From the IMG/VR virus record IMGVR_UViG_3300028548_005718, positions 1-32,245 of that record: a DNA stretch of 32,245 nt. One strand, written 5' to 3'. Positions 17,682-23,815 of this stretch are shown piece by piece. Below the pieces are notes generated by a model, which made no database searches, was not told the origin of the DNA, and was given only the letters and a program-made list of their open reading frames with translations. The number at the start of each line of letters is the position of its first letter. Position 1 is the stretch's first letter. The position numbers and the translations under genes were made by a program. This DNA comes from a virus.

Positions 17682-17956
17682 ACTGTTTTAATAAATATAG
17701 GTGTGAGACTTTCATCCTCTTCAATTTTTATTTCGATAAACCTTTCGAGCCATTCGAGAGCCTGGTCGAAATCAAATCTTGGCTCGGCTTCAATAACACA
17801 ATCCAGGGCAATAAAAAAATCATATATCGCAACCTTTGGCTCTGAAGCTGTCACGCCAATTAAAGCCCTCTCAAATCCCTCTGATAAAACAATCGACTCG
17901 TTTTCATTTAAAAAAGATCTATCGTAAAGCGAATCAATTATCTGTTCTTTTTGCAT
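17678..17956 (-). CDS. Small acidic hypothetical protein (92 aa)
   Basis: 92 aa, acidic, helical: FERALIGVTASEPKVAIYDF, then DQALEWLERFIEIKIEEDES. ATG at 17956 lies inside the end of the frameshift extension of the tail chaperone, and its own stop overlaps the next ATG (ATGA). The pattern is usual for a co-translated assembly protein. I do not recognise the family. Confidence 0.6.
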   Translation of the reverse strand: MQKEQIIDSLYDRSFLNENESIVLSEGFERALIGVTASEPKVAIYDFFIALDCVIEAEPRFDFDQALEWLERFIEIKIEEDESLTPIFIKTV

Positions 17957-18197
17957 TGTTCATTTGTCTTTCTAATTCATTTTTTTCCTTTTCAAACACC
18001 AACCATGTGAGGCAGGTCTGAAGGTTTAGTTTTTCAACAGCATCAAACTTTGTCACATCGCCTGAAGCGAGGCTATACAATGACGAATAGAATCCCCATT
18101 TTTCGGCGAATGCTTGACTATTTGATAGTAATCCTGTTTGAGTTTCTCCTGCGAATAATTGAGGATACGACTCGTGAGTTCGTCTTTTAAATTCAAC
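17934..18197 (-). CDS. Frameshift extension of the tail assembly chaperone
   Basis: An open frame in the -1 register relative to 18053-18682. It enters at the T10 run (minus strand) and stops at 17934-17936, giving 87 codons after the shift. It holds FAEKWGFYSSLYSLASGDVT and LTWLVFEKEKNELERQM, which I recognise as a conserved Bacteroidetes phage sequence. The frame is open back to 18257 but has no ATG before the conserved part, so independent initiation is unlikely. The fused protein would be about 249 aa (162 + 87), the counterpart of lambda gpGT. Confidence 0.68.
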   Translation of the reverse strand, partial: VEFKRRTHESYPQLFAGETQTGLLSNSQAFAEKWGFYSSLYSLASGDVTKFDAVEKLNLQTCLTWLVFEKEKNELERQMNNAKRTDN

Positions 18198-18682
18198 AAA
18201 AAAAAAACAGCACCCAAAGCCACATCCAAAGGCATTAAAGCCATGAAGGTTTCCTTGTCAGCATTATAGTCCTGCAATAGATATGATCCTTTAAACTCCT
18301 CCTTAATGGGTCTGTATAGCACCCCAAGGGCCTTGTCCATCGTATCCCAATCGTTAGCATAAGAATCAACATCTAAAAACTCCCCGAAGGTCATATCGGA
18401 TAGCTTAGGATGAAACCCGAACTTGATTCCAGCCATCTCAAATGTATTGGTGAGCTTTGGCGTTTGATCAAATAGCTCGGTCAACATCCCGGTCACTTTT
18501 TTAATTGAGCTGTACTTGAAATTATCAACGTGCTTTAGTGGAACACCGCAAAAGATTTCAATCATTTTCTTATGTAGGAAGTCCTGGTCAATGTCATCCG
18601 TTAGGATTTTACTAAAGCGCTGGTATTGTCCGAGCGTTATCTCAGATAATTTGTTCGGCACTGTTAATTTAAATTCTTGCAT
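18053..18682 (-). CDS. Tail assembly chaperone, unshifted product
   Basis: 209 aa. N-terminus MQEFKLTVPNKLSEITLGQY then QRFSKIL, followed by EIFCGVPLKHVDNFKYSSI, FEMAGIKFGFHPKLSDMTFG and YRPIKEE. These match a Bacteroidetes phage family I know next to tail genes, best read as the gpG-like chaperone. Before the end lies VFFLLNL, encoded by GTT TTT TTT TTG; slipping back one base there leads into the 17934-18197 frame. The unshifted end (NYSQEKLKQDY ... IRHCIASLQAM) also looks native. The 26-bp late element lies 20 nt upstream of the start. Confidence 0.65.
   Translation of the reverse strand: MQEFKLTVPNKLSEITLGQYQRFSKILTDDIDQDFLHKKMIEIFCGVPLKHVDNFKYSSIKKVTGMLTELFDQTPKLTNTFEMAGIKFGFHPKLSDMTFGEFLDVDSYANDWDTMDKALGVLYRPIKEEFKGSYLLQDYNADKETFMALMPLDVALGAVFFLLNLKDELTSRILNYSQEKLKQDYYQIVKHSPKNGDSIRHCIASLQAM
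18197..18208 (-). other. Programmed -1 frameshift slippery site
   Basis: On the minus strand this reads G-T10-G, with zero-frame codons GTT TTT TTT TTG. The heptamer T TTT TTG lets both tRNAs re-pair after a -1 slip. A sequencing error in the homopolymer is the main alternative. Confidence 0.6.
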
Positions 18683-18702
18683 TTTGTTTGGTATATATTA
18701 AA

Positions 18703-18728
18703 AACGAATCAGGAAATCGATTTGGGTC
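18703..18728 (-). promoter_or_regulatory. 26-bp late element, copy 2
   Basis: Identical in all 26 positions to 9342-9367 and in the same orientation. It lies in the 54-nt gap between TerL (stop at 18737) and the tail chaperone start (18682), 20 nt upstream of that ATG. The flanks differ from copy 1 apart from general AT-richness, so the identity is confined to the element. Confidence 0.6.
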
Positions 18729-18736
18729 TAGAAATG

Positions 18737-19960
18737 TTATAAAATGTGATATTGTCCAGCATTTGGATTCTTTAATTGATAGCTGACGGCGTATCGAATT
18801 GCATCGATTGCGTGATTATATTTATCCATCGGCGTCGAGCTCTTCTTTTCAAGCCAGGCATAGTTGTTCAGTTCTCGAACTAAAGGAACGCTCTCCGGCC
18901 CGTCGTCAATTATTAGATCGTAATCCTGGAGCAGTGAAATCCCGTAGGTAATTGAGCCCGGACCTTTTATCGCTGGGACAATGTTGCAGGTTGATTTGAG
19001 TTCATGGATCAGTCTGGGCTCTGCGCTATCTGCCACCAATAGGGATTGGCCCACATGCTTGGAATAAAGCTCTCGGAGTTGTGACGTTGTTAATCCAGGC
19101 AAATAGAAACACATCTTTAGATATATGATCCTATTGTTTTTATCAATGCTAGTTTTAACGCAACTATTTTCATCCTGCGAGAATCCAAAATCTGCTCCAA
19201 AAACAGGCGGCGAAACCTCTTTAAACTTTCCGAGCTTCCAATTGCTGAAGATTATACCCTCGGCCTTTTCAATCCAATTCCCTTGAATAACGGCGGCGTA
19301 TCTCTCAGGCCTCCTAAGACGCATTTGTTTTATCTGGTTGACATAACTATCCGAAAGATTCTCAACGTTGTCTAGATACGTTGTGTGGATGTATGAGGTG
19401 TCTCCTTTGCTTGTGTTTGCTCCAGCCTCAACGCCTCGGTCCTCATAAAAGCGTTTATAAATAAAATGCTCTTTTGTGCTTGGGTTTAATAGCAGTATAA
19501 TCCTGTTTTGCCTTTGCTTGCTTCTGACTGATAGATCAATTTTATCAAACGAATCCTGGTCGATCTCTTCGGCTTCCTCCATGCACCAGGTAGTTACGCC
19601 CTGCAATGATTTTAAATTTGCTGTCTGGTCCCCGGAGCTAGTCTTGATGCCTCGAAATATTATCTTGCTACCGTTCTCAATGTTGACGATCTCGTCCCTG
19701 GTAATCCTGAACTTATGATGGAGGTTTAGCATTTCAATCTTTTCCTTAAACTCGGGAATAATTGAAACCGATGCAGATCTCAGCGTGTATCGTGTGAATA
19801 AAATTGTATGTCCAGGTTCTTCATGAATAAGGCCCAAAAGAAACACCCCGGCAAAGAATGACTTTCCTGATCCTCGGCCACCTGTTAAAATAGTGTATCT
19901 AGTATCATTCCAAAAACCTTGATACTTCTCACTAAAATCAATCTTAATCTTCTGATTCAT
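18737..19960 (-). CDS. terL: Terminase large subunit (TerL)
   Basis: 407 aa. The ATPase domain has Walker A GGRGSGKS (27-34), the adenine-side ILFTRYTLRSAS, Walker B WCMEEAEE (125-132) with the catalytic Glu pair, and the coupling motif LLLNPSTKEH. The RNase-H-like nuclease domain has ADFGFSQD (Asp257), LLVADSAEP (Asp311) and HAIDAIRYAV (Asp386). It pumps DNA into the prohead and cuts it. The length and motifs fit the PBSX/Terminase_3 type. It overlaps TerS by 17 nt. Confidence 0.93.
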   Translation of the reverse strand: MNQKIKIDFSEKYQGFWNDTRYTILTGGRGSGKSFFAGVFLLGLIHEEPGHTILFTRYTLRSASVSIIPEFKEKIEMLNLHHKFRITRDEIVNIENGSKIIFRGIKTSSGDQTANLKSLQGVTTWCMEEAEEIDQDSFDKIDLSVRSKQRQNRIILLLNPSTKEHFIYKRFYEDRGVEAGANTSKGDTSYIHTTYLDNVENLSDSYVNQIKQMRLRRPERYAAVIQGNWIEKAEGIIFSNWKLGKFKEVSPPVFGADFGFSQDENSCVKTSIDKNNRIIYLKMCFYLPGLTTSQLRELYSKHVGQSLLVADSAEPRLIHELKSTCNIVPAIKGPGSITYGISLLQDYDLIIDDGPESVPLVRELNNYAWLEKKSSTPMDKYNHAIDAIRYAVSYQLKNPNAGQYHIL

Positions 19961-20294
19961 TTTTCTTGAAGTTGAACAGCGTTCTGAAATCGACAGAGGG
20001 AGCGTCTGAGTTCACGTCGACTGTTTCTTTTGGTTGGCCATATGCTGAATCGAGTATCGCTTTAGTAGCTGCGACGTCCCCTTGTCTGGCCTTTTTAAGT
20101 AGAGCGAAATACATGAGATGCTCTTGACTCATCTGTTGCTGTTCTCTAGTAACTGGATTTGTACCTTCAGAAATTAGATTTAGGATTTCTTTGGCAACAG
20201 TACTTCGATTTCTTGTTCCCTTTGGTCTTCCCTTTGGATTACCAGATTCACCCTTTTGAAATTGATGTTTTTTTATTGGTTGATCTTTACTCAT
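19944..20294 (-). CDS. terS: Terminase small subunit (TerS)
   Basis: 116 aa. The N-terminus FQKGESGNPKGRPKGTRNRS is the DUF5681-type basic motif of many phage small terminases. The centre is helical (LMYFALLKKARQGDVAATKAI) and the end is acidic. TerS recognises the packaging site and hands DNA to TerL, whose gene overlaps its 3' end. It starts 24 nt after the 56-aa gene stop. Confidence 0.85.
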   Translation of the reverse strand: MSKDQPIKKHQFQKGESGNPKGRPKGTRNRSTVAKEILNLISEGTNPVTREQQQMSQEHLMYFALLKKARQGDVAATKAILDSAYGQPKETVDVNSDAPSVDFRTLFNFKKNESED

Positions 20295-20317
20295 ATGGCT
20301 GTATTATGGCTGTTCTT

Positions 20318-20488
20318 TTATCTTAATGTTTCACAAACCCTGTTCAATGGATAGGGGTTTTTTTTTAAATGAAATCCGATCATTTCTTGGATGTATATCC
20401 TGTGAGTTTCCTTTTTAGTTTTGTATAAAACCCCTAGGTAATAATTGACCATTTCTTCGGGGGTTGGTTTAGCTCTTTTAATTATCAT
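20318..20488 (-). CDS. Small basic hypothetical protein (56 aa)
   Basis: ATG at 20488 and TAA at 20318-20320. The product, MIIKRAKPTPEEMVNYYLGV then YKTKKETHRIYIQEMIGFH, is helical and basic. It overlaps the end of the 49-aa gene by 11 nt and ends 24 nt before the TerS start. It is not recognised. Its position next to TerS is compatible with a role in packaging or early-to-late control, but this is only context. Confidence 0.55.
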   Translation of the reverse strand: MIIKRAKPTPEEMVNYYLGVLYKTKKETHRIYIQEMIGFHLKKNPYPLNRVCETLR

Positions 20489-20627
20489 ATATAGTCAAGC
20501 ATAAATCGATTAGTGGTAAGTAAAGCACATAGTCCGTGCAGTTTTTTTGTTCATATTCCCGAAACCCGAAAAGTATTCCATTGTAAAATCCAAGTGTCAA
20601 CTCCCAATCATTTTCCACAATACTCAC
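20478..20627 (-). CDS. Small conserved protein with GTG start (49 aa)
   Basis: GTG at 20627 lies in the end of the ParB-like gene (20-nt overlap); TAA is at 20478-20480. The peptide includes NDWELTLGFYNGILFGFREY then NCTDYVLYLPLIDLCLTIYD. I recognise this as a small conserved family of Bacteroidetes phages (often W-L-x-G-F-Y-x-G-x-L-F-G and Y-L-P). An in-frame GTG at 20618 is a shorter alternative. It has no ATG, so most gene callers would miss it. Function unknown. Confidence 0.7.
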   Translation of the reverse strand: MSIVENDWELTLGFYNGILFGFREYEQKNCTDYVLYLPLIDLCLTIYDN

Positions 20628-21054
20628 ATTTTAATTGTTCAACTCCGGCTCTCTCTGTGTCAAAATCTAATTCATCAAACACGTTGTCGTTTGGAAGATC
20701 TAGGCTCCAATTATAAAGATCCTCTTCATTCCAGTCATTTGCTAAAAGATCATGATCCCACTCTCCAAGAGAATTGTTGTCTTTGATCATGAACTCCCTT
20801 TGTTTTTGCTCTGACCAGCCAAAAACTTTTTCAACCCAAATTTCTTTGTGTCCTAAATAAATAGCGGCCTTGAGTCTCATATTACCTCCGATCACCTGCA
20901 TTTTTTCATTTACTACTAATGAGCGAACTTTTAGCATTTCCGGAAAGCCTCTAATACTTTCAACTAAGGCCCTAAACTTATAGTCTTTTATTACCCTAGG
21001 ATTTCCTGGGTATGTTTTAAGCTTATATACTTTTTCAAGTATTTTATCCTGCAT
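20608..21054 (-). CDS. ParB/Srx-like N-terminal domain protein
   Basis: 148 aa from ATG at 21054; the frame also has a TTG at 21063, which I judge less likely. Motifs follow the ParB/sulfiredoxin fold found next to phage terminases and methylases: LKTYPGNPRVIKDYKF, SIRGFPEMLKVRSLVV, the GGNMRLKAA box and KDNNSLGEWDHDLLANDW, with a C-terminal CEYCGK that resembles half of a zinc ribbon. Relatives are often fused to DNA methylases; here no methylase follows. It may bind or modify nucleotides or DNA. The real role is unknown. Confidence 0.72.
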   Translation of the reverse strand: MQDKILEKVYKLKTYPGNPRVIKDYKFRALVESIRGFPEMLKVRSLVVNEKMQVIGGNMRLKAAIYLGHKEIWVEKVFGWSEQKQREFMIKDNNSLGEWDHDLLANDWNEEDLYNWSLDLPNDNVFDELDFDTERAGVEQLKCEYCGK

Positions 21055-21409
21055 AATCTTCAAGCTTTTGTTTTAGGTTTTGAACAATCCCAGCCAAACA
21101 CGGGGCGCAATTGCTAGGCTTTTGATTGCTTGAGTTTACTCGGTTATAAATTGCAAAAATCATGTCTCGCTGTTCGAATGAATCAAGCTTGGTGTTGTTG
21201 TATGTTTTAAAAAAATCAACCAGGAAATTGTATTCGTCTTTTTTTAGCATACCCTTTGCCGGAAACCATTCATTGAGGGTCTCCTGTCTTTTGTCACAGT
21301 TGCAAGGCTTTTTTGTTAAATGCGAAACCTTGTCGACTAATGTTTTGATCCCGGTCGCTTTGGTGAACTCTGCAACTTTATCACCGAGACCCTTTATTTT
21401 TTTGCTCAT
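21044..21409 (-). CDS. Conserved Cys-rich phage protein (121 aa)
   Basis: 121 aa. Signature: GLGDKVAEFTKATGIKTLVD, then CNCDKRQETLNEWFP (C-x-C-D-x-R), then NCAPCLAGIVQNLKQ. The GLGD ... TGIK ... CxCDxR ... LNxxFP pattern is a small family I know from Bacteroidetes phages. Four cysteines in two pairs suggest a metal site. It overlaps the sigma-like gene (29 nt) and ParB-like gene (11 nt). Function unknown; context is the early-to-late boundary. Confidence 0.68.
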   Translation of the reverse strand: MSKKIKGLGDKVAEFTKATGIKTLVDKVSHLTKKPCNCDKRQETLNEWFPAKGMLKKDEYNFLVDFFKTYNNTKLDSFEQRDMIFAIYNRVNSSNQKPSNCAPCLAGIVQNLKQKLEDYAG

Positions 21410-21959
21410 AGTATTTATCTTTAAATTTTCTGTTAATCTTCACTTTGCACCTCTTTACTGTTCTGTATATGGTCGACAGAGAAAGTTTTGTTTTTTCCGA
21501 CATCAGACCCTTATGTGATTTGAAATCATATCTGTACAGGTTGAAAAGGTTTTTATCAAACCAGTAAAAAGTATCGACATATTTATCCATGTCTTGTTGA
21601 ATGGTCTTGTCAAAGTCATCGTCTTTGGATTCATTGACTATGTATTCAAGTTGACTATTAGACAACTTTTCGAGTTTTACAACCTTATTTTCTCGCCTTA
21701 TCATATCGACAAACATATTTTTCACGACTTTATATATACTTAACGAATGACCATCCCAATATCGGTCTAGAAATTTTTTGACTTCGGTTGGATTTTCTTC
21801 AATTTTATCGATCTCATTTTGAATTTTGATGTACAGATCGTGAGTTATATCCTCGTGATACATTCCTTTGTGATTGTACCTAGATTCTATATTTAAAATG
21901 GTTTCCTTTATTTGATCGTAATTGCTCCAAAGGATTTTGAGGGCTTCTTTTTTAGTCAT
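21381..21959 (-). CDS. Sigma-factor-like transcription regulator
   Basis: 192 aa with an ECF sigma plan. The region 2-like part has YHEDITHDLYIKI (34-46), IYKVVKNMFVDMIRRENK (75-92) as in 'LYRIARNLAIDYLRR', then a linker. The region 4-like HTH near 154-180 is SLSTIYRTVKRCKVKINRKF. It would guide RNA polymerase to phage promoters. It is the last regulator before the late genes and is joined to NinG upstream by an ATGA overlap. The duplicated 26-bp late element is its candidate target (inference). Confidence 0.7.
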   Translation of the reverse strand: MTKKEALKILWSNYDQIKETILNIESRYNHKGMYHEDITHDLYIKIQNEIDKIEENPTEVKKFLDRYWDGHSLSIYKVVKNMFVDMIRRENKVVKLEKLSNSQLEYIVNESKDDDFDKTIQQDMDKYVDTFYWFDKNLFNLYRYDFKSHKGLMSEKTKLSLSTIYRTVKRCKVKINRKFKDKYYEQKNKGSR

Positions 21960-22354
21960 GATTTTTTATTTAAAGCTTTGTACTTTTCAATTATTTCAAT
22001 GAGGAAAAAGCGGTCCCATTTATAGCCGGTCTGTTTTGCTCGTGAAACTTTGTCTTGGAGGGCAATGACTCGTTCCTCTCCAATGCGGTTGATTAGTTCA
22101 ATGTGATATGGAATAAGATTTCCAGCAAGAAAGTAATTGCACTTTCTACAACTTAGATGAACATTGTCCTCATTGAATCTTACTACTGGATTCATTCCAG
22201 CAGAATGGAAGTGAGAGGCGTCCGAGGTATTGAAGGACCCACACGAAACGCATGGCTGTCCTTTGTCCCTTTCTCTAATGAATTTGTGAAAATGTCTAAC
22301 TGCTGTCGCCTTGAGTTGGCTGAGAGTTTTACTTTGATATTTAATATAGTCCAT
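21956..22354 (-). CDS. ninG: NinG/Rap-like recombination nuclease
   Basis: 132 aa. The zinc-finger/HNH-like pattern is CVSCG (Cys35, Cys38), ASHFHSAG (His48/His50), NVHLSCRKCN (Cys69, Cys72) with an N-terminal basic helix. Lambda NinG (Rap) has the same C-x2-C ... H-F ... H-x2-C-x2-C plan and cuts branched recombination structures. The C-terminal helix FFLIEIIEKYKALNK is also typical. It starts after a 100-nt gap and is coupled to the sigma-like gene. Confidence 0.8.
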   Translation of the reverse strand: MDYIKYQSKTLSQLKATAVRHFHKFIRERDKGQPCVSCGSFNTSDASHFHSAGMNPVVRFNEDNVHLSCRKCNYFLAGNLIPYHIELINRIGEERVIALQDKVSRAKQTGYKWDRFFLIEIIEKYKALNKKS

Positions 22355-22478
22355 CCTCTTCGATTTTTAGGTCGATCAAATGGCATTGTAAATTTAAAAA
22401 GGATCTTTATATATTAAACTATATTTTTATTAACAAAACCCTTCAGTTTTATGTAAAAAAAAACCCTAACTATTTAAG

Positions 22479-22577
22479 TCAAGGTTGTTTTTTTGTTGTC
22501 TGTCTCTCCAGTCTGTCAATCTTATCGCAATTGAAAAGGTAAAATTTATTACCGACAGGCTCCTTTTTGTGGTCCAT
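22479..22577 (-). CDS. Possible 32-aa protein
   Basis: ATG at 22577 preceded on the minus strand by AATT, stop TGA at 22479-22481. The product MDHKKEPVGNKFYLFNCDK then IDRLERQTTKK is short and charged. It occupies part of the 240-nt gap 22355-22594. The rest of the gap (22355-22478) is very AT-rich with poly-A/T runs and no complete promoter that I can define. Evidence is an open frame only. Confidence 0.3.
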   Translation of the reverse strand: MDHKKEPVGNKFYLFNCDKIDRLERQTTKKQP

Positions 22578-22594
22578 AATTGCGACGGCCTACA

Positions 22595-22843
22595 TTATTG
22601 ATTTGATAAGGATAATGAAATGCTAGTCGGCTCATTTATTTTTTTAAGTATTTTCTTTGTGCTATTGTAGAAAAAATGAATTTCCTCTTCTCTTGCTAGA
22701 TCTTGTTTAAGTAATTTAATCCTTTCAATATGATAATCTTTACCTAAACCATTAATGAAAAACCCATTGGGCAAACTATCAAATTGATACAAGGACATTT
22801 GTTCCTGATCTATCCAGTGTTTTAAATATTCTATTTTATTCAT
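22595..22843 (-). CDS. Hypothetical early protein (82 aa)
   Basis: 82 aa: MNKIEYLKHWIDQEQMSLYQ, then a loop with LPNGFFINGLGKDYH, then a charged helix and a Ser/Leu-rich end. It is a small helical protein with no motif that I recognise. It sits between two other early genes with a 44-nt gap upstream and a 17-nt gap downstream to the 32-aa frame. Confidence 0.55.
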   Translation of the reverse strand: MNKIEYLKHWIDQEQMSLYQFDSLPNGFFINGLGKDYHIERIKLLKQDLAREEEIHFFYNSTKKILKKINEPTSISLSLSNQ

Positions 22844-22887
22844 GTGATTTATTTAAATGGTTTGCCCTATGTGCCTAAAAACAGTTT

Positions 22888-23142
22888 TTAAATAGCCTCT
22901 GTTAGATCTTTCTCGTTCATGTGAGCCTCTAGCATGTAGCCCTCAGATGGATTGATTAAAGAAATCGCCTTGTATATCTTCCTGCTTATAGCTTTTACTT
23001 TCTTTTTTTCTGAGTCCTTAGATTCTAGACCGAGATTGCAGTAAAGTAGAGCGTCAATTTTAAGTAAAGTGTCGAGTTTCCTTGTTTCGCTCCACGTTTT
23101 GAAGCCTACAATTTTAGCTGTGTCCTGGTGAGTGTATTTCAT
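22888..23142 (-). CDS. Conserved early phage protein (84 aa)
   Basis: 84 aa: MKYTHQDTAKIVGFKTWSET, KLDTLLKIDALLYCNLGLES, then KKVKAISRKIYKAI. I recall similar short proteins (Y-T-x-x-x-A-x-x-V-G-x-x-T-W-S and a single Cys-N-x-G) next to SSB-like genes in flavobacterial phages. It begins 1 nt after the DUF3127-like gene stop. Function unknown. Confidence 0.6.
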   Translation of the reverse strand: MKYTHQDTAKIVGFKTWSETRKLDTLLKIDALLYCNLGLESKDSEKKKVKAISRKIYKAISLINPSEGYMLEAHMNEKDLTEAI

Positions 23143-23143
23143 A

Positions 23144-23533
23144 TTAAAAAGGTAAATCAGTATCTTCAGGAGGCATGATCTTATTCAACTCAGCGACCAC
23201 AGCTTCTTGATGTGTGCTTGTTGAAGCGTCCCAGTTGTGTCCAATCTTCTCAATAGAGGCTAGCTTATCGGTATTAAAATATTTAATTTCACCCTGTGGA
23301 CTTTTCCACTCCCGGCCCTCAGGCCAGAAATCTACTTTCACCTTATCGCCTTTAACATATCCGTCGAAATCAGAACATTTGTCTTGAGTTGCCTCAATAA
23401 CTCTAAAGTGTTGCCACTTGGCGGTTTTATCTGTGATAACTAGTTCACGCTTTTGGAAGCCTTTATCTCCGTACGTTTTTGTCTCTCCGACAGTTTCGAC
23501 CGTCCAGTCTGTAATTGTAAAAGGTTTGCTCAT
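23144..23533 (-). CDS. DUF3127-like ssDNA-binding protein
   Basis: 129 aa. A five-stranded OB-like pattern: FTITDWTVETVGETKTYGDK, FQKRELVITDKTAKWQHFRV, the D-G-Y-V-K-G-D-K-V-K-V-D turn and EIKYFNTDKLASIEKI. It ends in the acidic tail EDTDLPF, as do bacterial SSB proteins, which use that tail to recruit partners. DUF3127 genes replace or accompany SSB in Bacteroidetes phages. It probably coats single strands during phage replication and recombination. Confidence 0.78.
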   Translation of the reverse strand: MSKPFTITDWTVETVGETKTYGDKGFQKRELVITDKTAKWQHFRVIEATQDKCSDFDGYVKGDKVKVDFWPEGREWKSPQGEIKYFNTDKLASIEKIGHNWDASTSTHQEAVVAELNKIMPPEDTDLPF

Positions 23534-23543
23534 AATTATTTAT

Positions 23544-23702
23544 TTAGTTTATATATACTCGTTCGCATTGCTTGCTGCAAAAGTCTCCGTCGCATGGTGT
23601 TAAACACTCAAGGCATTGGTCTTCTAAGACCTCTGGAGGCACTAACTCCCTGTCGGGGATATAGTAGTTGACTTTAATTATTTGATTGCTATAAAGGGCC
23701 AT
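23544..23702 (-). CDS. Small Cys-rich, zinc-finger-like protein (52 aa)
   Basis: ATG at 23702 overlaps the end of the 45-aa gene by 25 nt; TAA at 23544-23546. The C-terminal half holds QCLECLTPCDGDFCSKQCER, that is C-x2-C-x3-C-x4-C-x3-C, enough for one or two zinc sites. The N-terminal half (IIKVNYYIPDRELVPPE) is a strand region. Too short for typical gene callers. Function unknown; perhaps nucleic acid binding. Confidence 0.6.
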   Translation of the reverse strand: MALYSNQIIKVNYYIPDRELVPPEVLEDQCLECLTPCDGDFCSKQCERVYIN

Positions 23703-23815
23703 TCTGCATTCTCTTTTAAATATTCAATTCTTAAATCAAAAACGGTTTCACAGTCTTCAAATTCACATATAAAATTATCTGGATGTTGAAACCCTCCGCA
23801 GTTCTCGCAAGTCAT
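23678..23815 (-). CDS. Small Cys-rich protein (45 aa)
   Basis: ATG at 23815 overlaps the stop of the upstream gene (ATGA), stop TAA at 23678-23680. MTCENCGGFQHPDN then FICEFEDCETVFDLR: two Cys pairs (CxxC and C-x4-C) as in a small zinc ribbon. It is coupled on both sides by overlaps. Not recognised otherwise. Confidence 0.55.
   Translation of the reverse strand: MTCENCGGFQHPDNFICEFEDCETVFDLRIEYLKENAEWPFIAIK

Noticed and set aside
20335-20366. Intrinsic terminator pattern on the plus strand (AAACCC, loop, GGGTTT plus T run)
   Set aside because: It lies inside the 56-aa minus-strand gene and no plus-strand gene is upstream, so it may be a by-product of Lys/Asn/Pro codons. It could at most stop antisense RNA.
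22355-22478. Possible promoter for NinG and the sigma-like gene in an AT-rich gap
   Set aside because: TAAATTTA occurs but no TTG lies 19-21 nt upstream, so the consensus is not met.
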